A stretch of 64,000 bases of DNA from Clostridia bacterium (GCA_017517685.1 JAFWYK010000007.1:1-64000); one strand, 5' to 3'. Positions 22,912 through 31,688 are shown, counted from the stretch's first letter. A program made the numbers and translations. The notes: generated from the sequence alone by a model not told the origin.

Positions 22912-24153
22912 ATGGATTTAAATAAACCTTTAGCTTATAGAGTAAGACCTAAGTCGCTTGATGAATTTGTAGGTCAAGAGCATGTGGTAGGAAAAGATAA
23001 ATTATTATATAGAACTATAAAAGCAGATAGACTTTCTAGTCTTATTTTATGGGGACCACCTGGCTGTGGTAAAACATCACTTGCCAAAGTTATAAGTGAA
23101 ACAACAAAATATAAATTTACAAAATTAAATGCGGTTACATCTGGTGTTGGCGATATAAAAAAAGCCATAGAAGAAGCTGATAATCCACTACTTAATCCAA
23201 GTGGGAAATGTATATTATTTATTGATGAGATTCATAGATTTAATAAGTTACAACAAGATGCACTTCTTCCATATGTAGAAGATGGTACTGTAATTTTAAT
23301 TGGAGCTACAACAGAAAATCCTTATTTTGAAGTTAATAAAGCTTTAATTTCAAGATCAATGGTAATAAAATTAGAGCCATTAACTAAAAAAGATATATTT
23401 AAAGTATTAAAAAATGCACTTTCTAATAAGGAAGGTTTAGCAAGTTATAATATAAAAATTTCAGATGAAACATTAGAAACAATTGCAGAAGTTTCTGGTG
23501 GTGATGTTAGAACAGCATTAAATGGTTTAGAAGTAGCAGTGCTTACAACTAAAATGAACGCTGATGGAGTTATTGAAATAACAAATGAAATTGCAAGTCA
23601 AAGTTTAAATAAAAGAAAAGCAATGTTTGATAAATCAGGTGATAGTCATTATGATAATATTAGTGCTTTTATAAAATCTATGAGAGGATCTGATCCTGAT
23701 GCAACAGTATTTTATTTAGCGAGAGCTTTAAATGGTGGAGAGGATCCAGTATTTTTAGCTAGAAGAATTGTAATTGCGGCAGCAGAAGAAGTTGGACTTG
23801 CAAATCCAATGGCACTTCAACTTGCAACAAGTGCAATGCAAGCTGTAACTATGGTTGGTATGCCAGAAGCAAGAATAATACTTTCAGAAGCTGCATTATA
23901 TGTAGCAAATTCAAAGAAATCAAATGCATCTTACTTGGCTATAAATAAAGCATTAGAAGATGTTGCAAATAAAGATACAGGAACAATACCAATGCATATT
24001 AGAAATGCTCCAGCAGAAGGTATGGAACAATTTGGATATCATGAAGGATACAAATATCCACATGATTATCCAGGACATTGGGTTGAGCAACAATATCTTC
24101 CAGATAAGATGGTTGGAACAAAATATTTTATAAAAGATGAAAATATTGAATAA
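22912..24153 (+). CDS. rarA: Replication-associated recombination protein RarA (MgsA)
   Basis: Clamp-loader-like AAA+ ATPase that acts at stalled replication forks. 413 aa with N-terminal PLAYRVRPKSLDEFVGQEHVVG, Walker A GPPGCGKTS (about 47-55), Walker B ILFIDEIHRFNKLQQDALLPYVE, sensor TTENPYFEVN, and the C-terminal helical tetramerisation region ending NAPAEGMEQFGYHEGYKYPHDYPGHWVEQQYLP, a strong family mark. Its terminator overlaps the next gene's start. Confidence 0.95.
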   Translation: MDLNKPLAYRVRPKSLDEFVGQEHVVGKDKLLYRTIKADRLSSLILWGPPGCGKTSLAKVISETTKYKFTKLNAVTSGVGDIKKAIEEADNPLLNPSGKCILFIDEIHRFNKLQQDALLPYVEDGTVILIGATTENPYFEVNKALISRSMVIKLEPLTKKDIFKVLKNALSNKEGLASYNIKISDETLETIAEVSGGDVRTALNGLEVAVLTTKMNADGVIEITNEIASQSLNKRKAMFDKSGDSHYDNISAFIKSMRGSDPDATVFYLARALNGGEDPVFLARRIVIAAAEEVGLANPMALQLATSAMQAVTMVGMPEARIILSEAALYVANSKKSNASYLAINKALEDVANKDTGTIPMHIRNAPAEGMEQFGYHEGYKYPHDYPGHWVEQQYLPDKMVGTKYFIKDENIE

Positions 24154-24172
24154 TTAAATAAAAATTGGAAAA

Positions 24173-24202
24173 AATACTCTTTATGAAAAAGAGTATTTTT
24201 TT
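24173..24202 (+). terminator. rarA terminator overlapping the next start codon
   Basis: AATACTCTTT (24173-24182) pairs perfectly with AAAGAGTATT (24188-24197), then five T. The 5-nt loop ATGAA contains the start codon of the downstream gene. Confidence 0.7.
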
Positions 24203-24542
24203 ATGCATAATTGTTGGTTTCTTTGCAGGAATTGTAAGTGGATTTTTCTCGTCTGGTGGAGGGTTAATAATACTTCCATTTTATTTGCTAATGCTTAAAT
24301 TAGATGATGTTAAAGCTAGAGCAACAACTATATTTTGTATATTGTTTATTACACTTACTAGTGCACTTTTTTATTTAAAAGAAGCTCATATTGATTTTAA
24401 CTTAGCATTAAAATGCGGAGTTGGTGGAATAATAGGTAGTATAATTGGTAGTAAATTGTTAAATGTAATAAATAGTAAAATTTTGAATGTAATGCTTGCA
24501 TGTTTTTTGGTATATGCAGGAATAAGAATGATTTGGTTTTAG
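24183..24542 (+). CDS. TauE/SafE-type transporter, N-terminal half
   Basis: 119-aa membrane protein with about four helices. The GFFAGIVSGFFSSGGGLIILP segment near the N-terminus is the glycine-rich motif of the TauE/SafE (TSUP) family of anion or sulfite exporters. It equals one half of a typical ~250-aa member. The ATG at 24183 has no good ribosome site and lies in a terminator loop; an in-frame TTG at 24165 is no better. The second half is encoded next door. Such split pairs could form a heterodimer. Confidence 0.75.
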   Translation: MKKSIFLCIIVGFFAGIVSGFFSSGGGLIILPFYLLMLKLDDVKARATTIFCILFITLTSALFYLKEAHIDFNLALKCGVGGIIGSIIGSKLLNVINSKILNVMLACFLVYAGIRMIWF

Positions 24543-24549
24543 GTGATGA

Positions 24550-24928
24550 ATGGTAGAAGTTTTTATTGGAATGATATCAGGGATAATAACTAGTTTAGGT
24601 TTGGGCGGTGGAACAATATTAATTCTTCTTTTGGAGTTTTTTAAAGATGTTTCTCAGCATATAATGCAAGGAACAAATTTAGTATTTTTTATTCTTTCTG
24701 CAATGGTATCTACATTTATTAATTTAAGAAATAAACATATTGATTTTGATGCTTCGAAATGGATGATATTTTCGGGAATTTGTGGACGGTATTATAGGAA
24801 GTATTTTATCTCTTAATATGCCAAAAGATTCTCTAAAGAAATGGTTTGGAATTTTCTTACTAGTAATAGCTGCAGTTGAAATTTATTCTTTAATAAAAGA
24901 GTATATTAAAGCCAAAAGAAGCGAATAA
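24550..24928 (+). pseudogene. TauE/SafE-type transporter, C-terminal half, frameshifted
   Basis: From the ATG at 24550 the frame encodes MVEVFIGMISGIITSLGLGGG, the second repeat of the family motif, then breaks at about 24787 and stops after 88 aa. Skipping one base there (GGA-C-GGT) continues in another frame as GIIGSILSLNMPKDSLKKW to a stop at 24928, giving a complete ~125-aa half. This is either a real one-base insertion or a sequencing or assembly error. AGGTGA precedes the start. Confidence 0.75.
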
Positions 24929-24959
24929 TAAGTTTATAAAAATATTAAGGAGGTAAAGT

Positions 24960-25103
24960 ATGAGATTTGTAAAAGGTATATTACTTGGTAGTTTATTAAC
25001 AGCTGGTACAATGATGATGTATTCAGATACTCTTGATGAGAACAAAAAGAGAATGATTAGAAAAGGTAAACATTTTGTAAGAAAAGTTAAGATGGCTATG
25101 TAA
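24960..25103 (+). CDS. Small 47-aa membrane-associated protein
   Basis: AAGGAGG (24948-24954) with ideal spacing to the ATG. The peptide begins with a short hydrophobic helix (FVKGILLGSLLTAGTMMMY) followed by a basic, helical tail (KKRMIRKGKHFVRKVKM). The layout is like YtxH-type or DUF3918-type small Firmicute proteins. It may be co-transcribed with the TauE genes. Confidence 0.6.
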   Translation: MRFVKGILLGSLLTAGTMMMYSDTLDENKKRMIRKGKHFVRKVKMAM

Positions 25104-25104
25104 T

Positions 25105-25133
25105 TTGAAAAAGCTTATATAGTGTGATATAAT
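25105..25133 (+). promoter_or_regulatory. Promoter of the 25.2-kb cassette
   Basis: TTGAAA (25105-25110), 17-bp spacer, TATAAT (25128-25133), starting two bases after the preceding stop. Confidence 0.7.
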
Positions 25134-25181
25134 AAATATGTAGTACGTTAGTATAGTCCAAGCCTAAAAAGTGATAAGGAA

Positions 25182-25493
25182 GTGATTTTTTTGAGAAAAA
25201 GACACAGAAATAATTTTCGGACTAAAAGTACTAAAGTATTCATGAATGTCATTTTGTGGATTGCATGCATCATCATAACAAATATTGTATGCAGAATTAT
25301 CCTGGACATCATGAGTATAACCATCGACAGCGGCCTTAATGGCTGTATCAATATTTTTGCGGTAATGGCAGGTTCGTTCCTTGCTATTTTTGTTGATTTC
25401 TTCTGGAAAGCATACAAAATCGCAAAGAAGCGCAAAATCAAATACCTTGATGCGCTTGAGATACAGAAAGGACGATTCATGTCATGGCTCTAA
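25182..25493 (+). CDS. Small two-helix membrane protein, unknown
   Basis: 103 aa from the GTG at 25182; a TTG at 25191 has better spacing to AAGGAAG and may be the true start. Two membrane helices (about residues 21-45 and 56-77) lie between a basic N-terminus (RKRHRNNFRTKSTK) and a basic C-terminus (KAYKIAKKRKIK). Base composition is clearly more G+C-rich than its neighbours. It has a private promoter and GC-rich terminator, so it looks like an acquired single-gene cassette. Confidence 0.65.
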   Translation: MIFLRKRHRNNFRTKSTKVFMNVILWIACIIITNIVCRIILDIMSITIDSGLNGCINIFAVMAGSFLAIFVDFFWKAYKIAKKRKIKYLDALEIQKGRFMSWL

Positions 25494-25497
25494 AAGC

Positions 25498-25525
25498 AAA
25501 GCCCGCCCGCATGAAGGCGGGCTTT
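25498..25525 (+). terminator. GC-rich intrinsic terminator
   Basis: AAAGCCCGCC (25498-25507) / GGCGGGCTTT (25516-25525); the tail is only moderately T-rich. Confidence 0.75.
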
Positions 25526-25539
25526 GGTCATTTTATAAA

Positions 25540-25929
25540 TTAATTTTGTTCATGCTCTTCATATTTGCAATCGCACTCAATATCTGTGCCTTTTAAACAT
25601 TCACCTTCATGACAGCAAATTTCACAAATTTTGATGTGTTTAACACTAGTTACCCATACATCAATTGTATATGATTTGAATGGACATAAAGGTCCGAAAA
25701 CAAATTCACCACAATCATTTGTAAAGGTATGTGTTACTGGTTTTCTTTCGTTTTTTGTTATTTCAATTAATTTAACAACAGCGTTTTTTATAGGGAAACC
25801 TTTGGAGTCCTTAATGATACCAGAAATGATACTTCTGTTGTCTTCAGGGATTGTTAATTCTAAATCAAATTCTTTTCCGTTTTGTATATTGCCGCATGGC
25901 TCAACTATAACTTTTTTATCAAATTCCAT
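25540..25929 (-). CDS. Carboxypeptidase-regulatory-like (prealbumin-fold) protein with Cys-rich tail
   Basis: 129 aa. ISGIIKDSKGFPIKNAVVKLI and the later TNDCGEFVFGPLCP are the signature strands of the CarboxypepD_reg / Cna-B-like beta-sandwich. The C-terminal 35 residues hold a cysteine cluster (CEICCHEGEC, then CDC) that could crosslink or bind metal. There is no signal peptide, so an export route is not evident. In Clostridia such proteins occur among spore-coat candidates, but no sporulation promoter is clear here. Confidence 0.65.
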   Translation of the reverse strand: MEFDKKVIVEPCGNIQNGKEFDLELTIPEDNRSIISGIIKDSKGFPIKNAVVKLIEITKNERKPVTHTFTNDCGEFVFGPLCPFKSYTIDVWVTSVKHIKICEICCHEGECLKGTDIECDCKYEEHEQN

Positions 25930-26011
25930 AATAATAATTCCTTTCTTATTTTATGTTGGTCTACATAAGTATAGTATGAAAGAATATAGTTTTATGTGTT
26001 AATATAATAGA

Positions 26012-26040
26012 TTGAAAATGATTTAAATTAGATATATAAT
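26012..26040 (+). promoter_or_regulatory. Promoter
   Basis: TTGAAA (26012-26017), 17-bp spacer, TATAAT (26035-26040), ahead of the single-pass membrane protein gene. Confidence 0.65.
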
Positions 26041-26072
26041 TAGTTAGAATCTATAAATATGTCAAAAAGGAA

Positions 26073-27167
26073 ATGATGAAGATGGATGAAAACGAAAAAG
26101 ATGAGTTCACTCTAAAAGAAATGCTTTTTGGAGATGATAAAGAGTACGAAGAGTATAAAATATACTTAGAAGAAGAAAAGAGAAAAGAAGACGAAAAAAG
26201 AAGAATTGAAGAAGAAAGATCAAGACGAGCTATAGAATATGCAAATAGAAAAAATAGTGTAGCAGCAAATAATACTACGGAATTAAAGAAATCTGTTATA
26301 GAAGCAGAAAATTTAAATTCTAAGAAAATTATAATTCCAGATGAAGTAGAAAATGCTGATACTGATATTGATATTGAAACTTATTATAAAGAAGAACCAA
26401 TAAAAAATTATTATAATAAGGATACTCATAGTAATAGTAATCCTATAAGAATGCATGAATATAGAAAAAATATGAATAATTATTTAAATTATGAGAATAT
26501 GTCTGAAATGGACAGAAAAGTTTCTAATCAAAGTATAGAATATGTATATAGACATGAAATCGCGAAAAAAGGATGGATAATGCTGTTAGCTATCTGGTTT
26601 GGAATTTTTTGTATGTTTTTTGCGCTTCATATGAATTCATTACATGATGAAAAAATAAATGAAGGCTCTACAGCAAGTCAAGTTAAATCAATATCTGCTG
26701 AAAAATATACAAAACCAGATCCATCAGTAAATGTAGAAGCGATAAAAGCAAATGGTGGAAGAATCATGAATTATGCATATTCAACAGTGATTTCTTATAC
26801 ATCTCCTATAAAGGTTGACATACCTACATATTATGGTTCAACTAAACAAGATAATGTTAAGGTATGTGTTTACTATCCAACAGATAAAAGATTTAGAATT
26901 AATAGTGTAAATTCTGTTGTAATTGAGTATAAAAATTTAACACAAGATAATGTAGAGGCATATGAAAAAACATTATTAAAAAATGGTTATAAAGAAGATA
27001 TTAATTATACAAAAGGAACATTATTTGTAAAAAAAGTTGACGATACATCTTACGGTTTTTCGTTAAGAGAAAATAATACCTTTACATATGGAATAACATG
27101 GAGAGATATTAATGAAGCATTAAATTATTATGATTATTCAGAAGATCCAATGTATACTCAAAAATAA
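26073..27167 (+). CDS. Single-pass membrane protein with charged coiled-coil N-terminus
   Basis: About 364 aa; ATGs at 26073, 26076 and 26082 are all possible, with AAAAAGGAA favouring the second or third. Residues 27-55 form a highly charged helix (YLEEEKRKEDEKRRIEEE). One membrane helix (about 168-188) leads to a ~170-aa extracytoplasmic domain with mixed strands. No enzymatic motif is visible. It stands alone between two promoters. Function unknown. Confidence 0.75.
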   Translation: MMKMDENEKDEFTLKEMLFGDDKEYEEYKIYLEEEKRKEDEKRRIEEERSRRAIEYANRKNSVAANNTTELKKSVIEAENLNSKKIIIPDEVENADTDIDIETYYKEEPIKNYYNKDTHSNSNPIRMHEYRKNMNNYLNYENMSEMDRKVSNQSIEYVYRHEIAKKGWIMLLAIWFGIFCMFFALHMNSLHDEKINEGSTASQVKSISAEKYTKPDPSVNVEAIKANGGRIMNYAYSTVISYTSPIKVDIPTYYGSTKQDNVKVCVYYPTDKRFRINSVNSVVIEYKNLTQDNVEAYEKTLLKNGYKEDINYTKGTLFVKKVDDTSYGFSLRENNTFTYGITWRDINEALNYYDYSEDPMYTQK

Positions 27168-27175
27168 GTATTGGT

Positions 27176-27204
27176 TTGACAGATTAAAAATGCGAGCATA
27201 TAAT
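27176..27204 (+). promoter_or_regulatory. Promoter of the murL-murD operon
   Basis: TTGACA (27176-27181), 17-bp spacer, TATAAT (27199-27204): full consensus in both hexamers. Confidence 0.8.
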
Positions 27205-27237
27205 AGTAAAAATAAAATTTAAGAAAGGTTAAAAAAT

Positions 27238-28587
27238 ATGGATTTTAATACTTTAAGAAAAGAATATTCAAAATTTATTTATAACGATTATAGAATTACA
27301 GAAGATAATGAAAAAATATATGTTGAATATGATTTTGAGATAGAAGGATTATCTAAATTTAACCCTAGAATAGAAATATTAAAAAAGAAATTTAAAGTTA
27401 AAGATATAAATTCAGCATCAATAAAAAATATTGTATTTAATCTTGGAATGGTTGAAGCGATAAGTTATTTTAAAGCAACATGTAGTCCACAAATGGTAAT
27501 TAAATGTGGAAAATTAGATTCATATCAAGAAGCTTGGTTTAGAAAATTATATTATTTAGGCCTTGGAGAGTTTAGATTTGTTAATAATATTAAAGTAGAA
27601 GAAAAAGATTTTGTTGAATTTATTTCTTTAGGAGAAAATCTAAATATAGAAGCATCTAATGATGAATTAAAAGGAACTATAATACCAATTGGTGGTGGAA
27701 AAGATTCTAACGTTACATTAGATTTATTAAAAGATGAAAATGATGATAATTTAGCATTTGTTATAGGTAGTAAAAAAGTATCTATGGAGTGTGCTAAAAT
27801 TGCTGGATTTGATAATGATAGAATTATAGAAGTAAAGAGAGTAATAGATAAGAATTTAATTGATTTAAATGGTAAAGGATTTTTAAATGGACATACGCCG
27901 TTTTCTGCAATTGTAGCGTTTATTACTTATTTATGTGCAAGTTTGATTGGAAAAAAATACATTGCTTTATCTAATGAAGATAGTGCAAATGAAACGAATG
28001 TTGAAGGTGAGAATATAAATCATCAATATTCAAAAACAATTGAATTTGAAAATGATTTTAGAGAATATGCAAGATTATATTTAATGCAAGGACCAGAGTA
28101 TTTTAGTATGCTTCGTCCAATTTCAGAGTTACAAATTGCTTATTTGTTTTCTAGACTTGAAAAATATCATAGTGTATTTAAAAGTTGTAATGTAGGAAGT
28201 AAAACAGAACCATGGAGATGGTGCTGTGATTGTCCAAAATGTTTATTTGTATATACAATATTAAGTCCATTTTTATATAAAGAAAAACTGGTTAATATTT
28301 TTTCTGAAGACTTATGTGAAAGAGAAAATCTTTTAAATACTTTTATTGAATTATGCGGATATGGACCTAACAAACCTTTTGAATGTGTTGGAACATATTC
28401 AGAGATAAGATATGCAATAACAAAAACAATTGAAAAATTAGAAAATAATCAAAATGACTTACCGTATTTATTAAAATATTATAAAGAAAATTTTGAATTA
28501 TCAAATGAAGAATTATTATCATATTATAATGAAAATAATAATGTGCCAGAACAATTTGAAAAAATATTAAAAGAAAATTTAAAATAA
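27238..28587 (+). CDS. murL: MurL-like UDP-MurNAc-L-Ala-L-Glu epimerase
   Basis: Proposed to convert the terminal L-Glu of UDP-MurNAc-L-Ala-L-Glu to D-Glu using ATP, an alternative to glutamate racemase for peptidoglycan. 449 aa; IIPIGGGKDSNVTLDLL (about residue 145) is an ATP-binding PP-loop-like motif, and PWRWCCDCPKCLFVYTILSP (about 323) is a Cys-rich block in the C-terminal half. The call rests on length, the GGGKDS motif and a MurD-type ligase two genes downstream, the arrangement known for MurL and MurD2 in Xanthomonas. Alternative: another PP-loop enzyme. Confidence 0.7.
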   Translation: MDFNTLRKEYSKFIYNDYRITEDNEKIYVEYDFEIEGLSKFNPRIEILKKKFKVKDINSASIKNIVFNLGMVEAISYFKATCSPQMVIKCGKLDSYQEAWFRKLYYLGLGEFRFVNNIKVEEKDFVEFISLGENLNIEASNDELKGTIIPIGGGKDSNVTLDLLKDENDDNLAFVIGSKKVSMECAKIAGFDNDRIIEVKRVIDKNLIDLNGKGFLNGHTPFSAIVAFITYLCASLIGKKYIALSNEDSANETNVEGENINHQYSKTIEFENDFREYARLYLMQGPEYFSMLRPISELQIAYLFSRLEKYHSVFKSCNVGSKTEPWRWCCDCPKCLFVYTILSPFLYKEKLVNIFSEDLCERENLLNTFIELCGYGPNKPFECVGTYSEIRYAITKTIEKLENNQNDLPYLLKYYKENFELSNEELLSYYNENNNVPEQFEKILKENLK

Positions 28588-28604
28588 GAATTATAGGTTT
28601 ATTT

Positions 28605-29327
28605 ATGAAAATAGTTACATGGAATATTGGGGAAGATGAAAGACATCAAAATGGTGTAGCTGGAATAGATACATATGAATATATTGCTAATTTTATTATA
28701 GAAAATGAAATTGATATCGTGTGTTTCGAAGAGGCTATTATAAGTTTTGATAAATTAGAACCAATTGGAAATTATATAAAAATGCATACTGATTTAAAAT
28801 ATGTAGAAGAATTTAATCTTTCAGATTCTCATATTAATTTAGGTACTAAAATGGGTGTTGTAGTATGCTCAAAATATGAGCTTACTATAGATGAAAAAAT
28901 AATGATGACAAATCCTAAATTAGTAAAAAAGATAGATGAAAATACAACATTTTATTCACATGATAAAGGGTTTATGGTAGTAGATGTACAAGGAATAAAA
29001 TTGGTTTGTGGACATTGTTTACCATTTCATGTGTTTGATAGAGATAGTAAAGACTATTTAGAGATATTTTCTGAAATAGATAGTAAATTGTTAAAGCTTT
29101 ATGAATCAAATAATAGATTTATTTTATGTGGAGATTTTAATTACAATGATATAGATATTTTATTCCCAAAGATGACTAAAACTTTGACAGAAGTTATAAA
29201 AGGGAGTACTAAAAAAGATAAACAATTAGATCATCTTTTGGTAAGCGATTCTATAGAAATTTTAAATGCAAAAATAATAGATAATATTGCAGATCATAAG
29301 TGTATTATGGCAGAAATTAAAATTTAA
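28605..29327 (+). CDS. Endonuclease/exonuclease/phosphatase-fold protein
   Basis: 240 aa of the metal-dependent EEP superfamily (DNase I, APE1, sphingomyelinase-like). Active-site landmarks are in order: TWNIGED (5-11), the metal Glu in IVCFEEA (about 42-47), GHCLPFH, CGDFNYND (about 182), LDHLL (about 213) and the terminal ADHKCIMAE. The gene has no strong ribosome site and starts 17 nt after murL, so translation may be coupled. Substrate unknown; location inside a cell-wall operon leaves a role in precursor or lipid phosphate hydrolysis possible. Confidence 0.8.
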   Translation: MKIVTWNIGEDERHQNGVAGIDTYEYIANFIIENEIDIVCFEEAIISFDKLEPIGNYIKMHTDLKYVEEFNLSDSHINLGTKMGVVVCSKYELTIDEKIMMTNPKLVKKIDENTTFYSHDKGFMVVDVQGIKLVCGHCLPFHVFDRDSKDYLEIFSEIDSKLLKLYESNNRFILCGDFNYNDIDILFPKMTKTLTEVIKGSTKKDKQLDHLLVSDSIEILNAKIIDNIADHKCIMAEIKI

Positions 29328-29347
29328 AAATAAAAACAGGAGAATTT

Positions 29348-30715
29348 ATGCTAAAGAAATTATTAAGTTATTTAGAGAATAAAAGAATACTAATTTTAGG
29401 TTATGGTATGGAAGGGGAAGCGACATATAGATTTTTAAGAAATCACTTTCCAGAAAAACAGTTATTTATTGCTGATAGAAATAGTAGCCTTTTGGATACT
29501 AAAGTAGAATTAATGGAAGATATGGATTTAGAACTATCTTTAGGCGAAAATTATTTAAATGGAATTGAAGAATATGACTTAATTATTAAAGCTCCAGGAA
29601 TATCTTTAAAAGATGTTGATATATCAAAATATGAAAATAAAATAACAAGTGAATTAGAATTATTTTTAGAATTTGTTGATATATTTTCAATTGGTATTAC
29701 AGGAACAAAAGGAAAAAGCACAACAAGTACTTTAATGTATAAAGTATTAATAGATCAAGAAAAAGATGCGTATCTTCTAGGGAATATTGGAGAACCAATT
29801 TTTAATAGTTTAGATAGTTTTACTAAAGATTCTATTGCAGTTATTGAACTTTCTTCGCATGCACTTGAATTTGTAAAACATTCATGTAATATTGGGTTTA
29901 TTTTAGATGTTTTTGAAGAACATTTAGATCACTATAAATCTTTAGAAAAGTATATAGAAGCTAAATTTAATTTGGCAAAATATATGAATGAAAAAGACTT
30001 TTTGATTTATAATTTGGATAATGAACTTATGAATAAATATGGATTTAAATATAAAGAAAATGATTATGCAATAAGTTTAGAAAAAGTTCCTAATACCTTA
30101 AATAAAGTTTATATTGAAAATGATACTATAGTTGTTAATTCAAAAAATGGTATGAACATAAATGAAGAAATTAATTTAAAAGGAATGCATAATATAAATA
30201 ACATCATGTTTATTTATGCTGCAAGTAATATTTTAAATTTAGATTTTGATAGAGTATTAGAATCAATAAAAGAGTTTAAACCATTAGAGCATAGAATGGA
30301 ATTTGTTGCAAAAATTAATGGAGTTGATTACTATAATGATTCTATAGCAACAATTCCTGCATCAACAATGAATGCAGTAAATGCTTTGAAAAATGTAAAT
30401 ACGCTTATTGTAGGTGGAAAAGATAGAGGAGTGAATTTAGAAGAATTAATTAAATTTATTTCTAATAATGAGCAAATTGAAAATGTAATATGTCTTCCAA
30501 AAACTGGAGAATTTATTAAAGCTGGCTTAGAAGGCACTTTAAAAAATGTAACTTTTGTTGAGAAATTAGATGAAGCTGTTAAGCATGCTAAAAAAGTAAC
30601 AAAAGAAGGTACAATTTGCTTACTATCACCAGCTGCATCTAGTTACGGATACTTTAAAAATTTTGAAGAAAGAGGAAGATTGTTTAAGAAATATGTGTTA
30701 GAAAACAATGAATAA
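29348..30715 (+). CDS. murD: MurD-type UDP-MurNAc-L-Ala-glutamate ligase
   Basis: ATP-dependent Mur ligase. 455 aa with an N-terminal Rossmann-like domain (ILILGYGMEGEATYRFL), the P-loop GITGTKGKSTTSTLMY (about 120), a central domain with EEHLDHYKSLEKYIEAKFNL, and the C-terminal ligase domain with FKPLEHRMEFV, YNDSIATIPASTMNAV and SPAASSYGYFKNFEERGRLFK. Its partnership with the MurL-like gene suggests it may add L-Glu (MurD2 type) rather than D-Glu; sequence alone does not settle that. AGGAGAA precedes the ATG. Confidence 0.88.
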   Translation: MLKKLLSYLENKRILILGYGMEGEATYRFLRNHFPEKQLFIADRNSSLLDTKVELMEDMDLELSLGENYLNGIEEYDLIIKAPGISLKDVDISKYENKITSELELFLEFVDIFSIGITGTKGKSTTSTLMYKVLIDQEKDAYLLGNIGEPIFNSLDSFTKDSIAVIELSSHALEFVKHSCNIGFILDVFEEHLDHYKSLEKYIEAKFNLAKYMNEKDFLIYNLDNELMNKYGFKYKENDYAISLEKVPNTLNKVYIENDTIVVNSKNGMNINEEINLKGMHNINNIMFIYAASNILNLDFDRVLESIKEFKPLEHRMEFVAKINGVDYYNDSIATIPASTMNAVNALKNVNTLIVGGKDRGVNLEELIKFISNNEQIENVICLPKTGEFIKAGLEGTLKNVTFVEKLDEAVKHAKKVTKEGTICLLSPAASSYGYFKNFEERGRLFKKYVLENNE

Positions 30716-30782
30716 AAAATAGATTTTAGTATACTTAACATAACAAAAATGTAGTTTACAGATAAAAGGTTTACGAATAATG

Positions 30783-30842
30783 TGTGTATAAATGGGAAAA
30801 TATGTGGATAAAATAGTAAAAAAACACACAAAATGTGGAAAA
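30783..30842. promoter_or_regulatory. Cluster of three DnaA-box-like sites
   Basis: TGTGTATAA (30783-30791) and TGTGGATAA (30803-30811) are exact complements of TTATNCACA; TGTGGAAAA (30834-30842) is one mismatch away. All three share one orientation within 60 bp, just upstream of the ssb-like gene's promoter. Confidence 0.5.
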
Positions 30843-30857
30843 CTTTCCAATTTTATG

Positions 30858-30886
30858 TAGACAAAAGCTTAAAAATGTGTTATACT
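30858..30886 (+). promoter_or_regulatory. Promoter of the ssb-like gene
   Basis: TAGACA (30858-30863), 17-bp spacer, TATACT (30881-30886). Confidence 0.6.
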
Positions 30887-30968
30887 ATAAGTGTTTTTAG
30901 CGAAAAAACAAAGAGAGATACACATTATATGAAGAATACATTAGATAAATTTTAAGGAGGAACTAAAA

Positions 30969-31643
30969 TTGAATACAAATTATTCAGAAAACAACCACTT
31001 AGTATTAGTAGGGAAAATAGTAAGTGAAAAAAATTACAGCCATGAGATTTACGGAGAAAAATTTTATGTTTTTAATCTAGAAGTTATTAGATTAAGCTCA
31101 ACTGTGGATATTATCCCAATCACAGTTTCAGAAAGATTATTAACAGGACTTGAACTTGAAATTGGTAAAAAAGTTAAAGTTGAAGGTCAATTTAGATCTT
31201 ATAACAATTATGAAAATGAAAGAAACAGATTAATTTTAACTGTATTTGCCAAAGAAATCATTGAAGCTGAAGTTGTTGAAGATGAGAAAGACGAAGTTAC
31301 AAACGAAGTTGTTTTAGTTGGTTATATTTGTAAAAAACCAATCTATAGACAAACACCATTTGGAAGAGAAATTGCAGATGTATTACTTGCTGTAAATAGA
31401 GCATATAATAAATCTGATTACATACCAAGTATTGCTTGGGGTAGAAATGCTAGATTTTGCCAAAACATGGAAGTTGGAACTGAAGTAAAAATTACAGGTA
31501 GAGTTCAATCAAGAAATTATGAGAAAAAATTCGAAGATGGAACAACACAAACTAGAGTTGCTTATGAAGTTTCAATAGCTAGTATGGAAATCGCAAACAA
31601 TGAAGAAACAGAATCTGAAGCAGAAGCTGAAGAAGTTGTTTAA
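30969..31643 (+). CDS. Single-stranded DNA-binding-like protein with two OB folds
   Basis: 224 aa from a TTG start that has AAGGAGG nine bases upstream. Two OB-fold repeats are visible: residues about 9-100 (HLVLVGKIVSEKNY ... KKVKVEGQFRSY) and about 112-215 (VVLVGYICKKPIYRQTPFGREIADVLLAVNR ... EVKITGRVQSR). The second has the strand order and TPFGREIA turn of SSB proteins. The tail is acidic (EETESEAEAEE) but lacks the usual terminal Phe. It may be a paralogue rather than the main SSB; tandem OB layout is atypical for Firmicute SsbA. Confidence 0.8.
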   Translation: MNTNYSENNHLVLVGKIVSEKNYSHEIYGEKFYVFNLEVIRLSSTVDIIPITVSERLLTGLELEIGKKVKVEGQFRSYNNYENERNRLILTVFAKEIIEAEVVEDEKDEVTNEVVLVGYICKKPIYRQTPFGREIADVLLAVNRAYNKSDYIPSIAWGRNARFCQNMEVGTEVKITGRVQSRNYEKKFEDGTTQTRVAYEVSIASMEIANNEETESEAEAEEVV

Positions 31644-31688
31644 TTAAGTATATAAATTAAATTTTATATAGATTTTAGCAAATTATAT

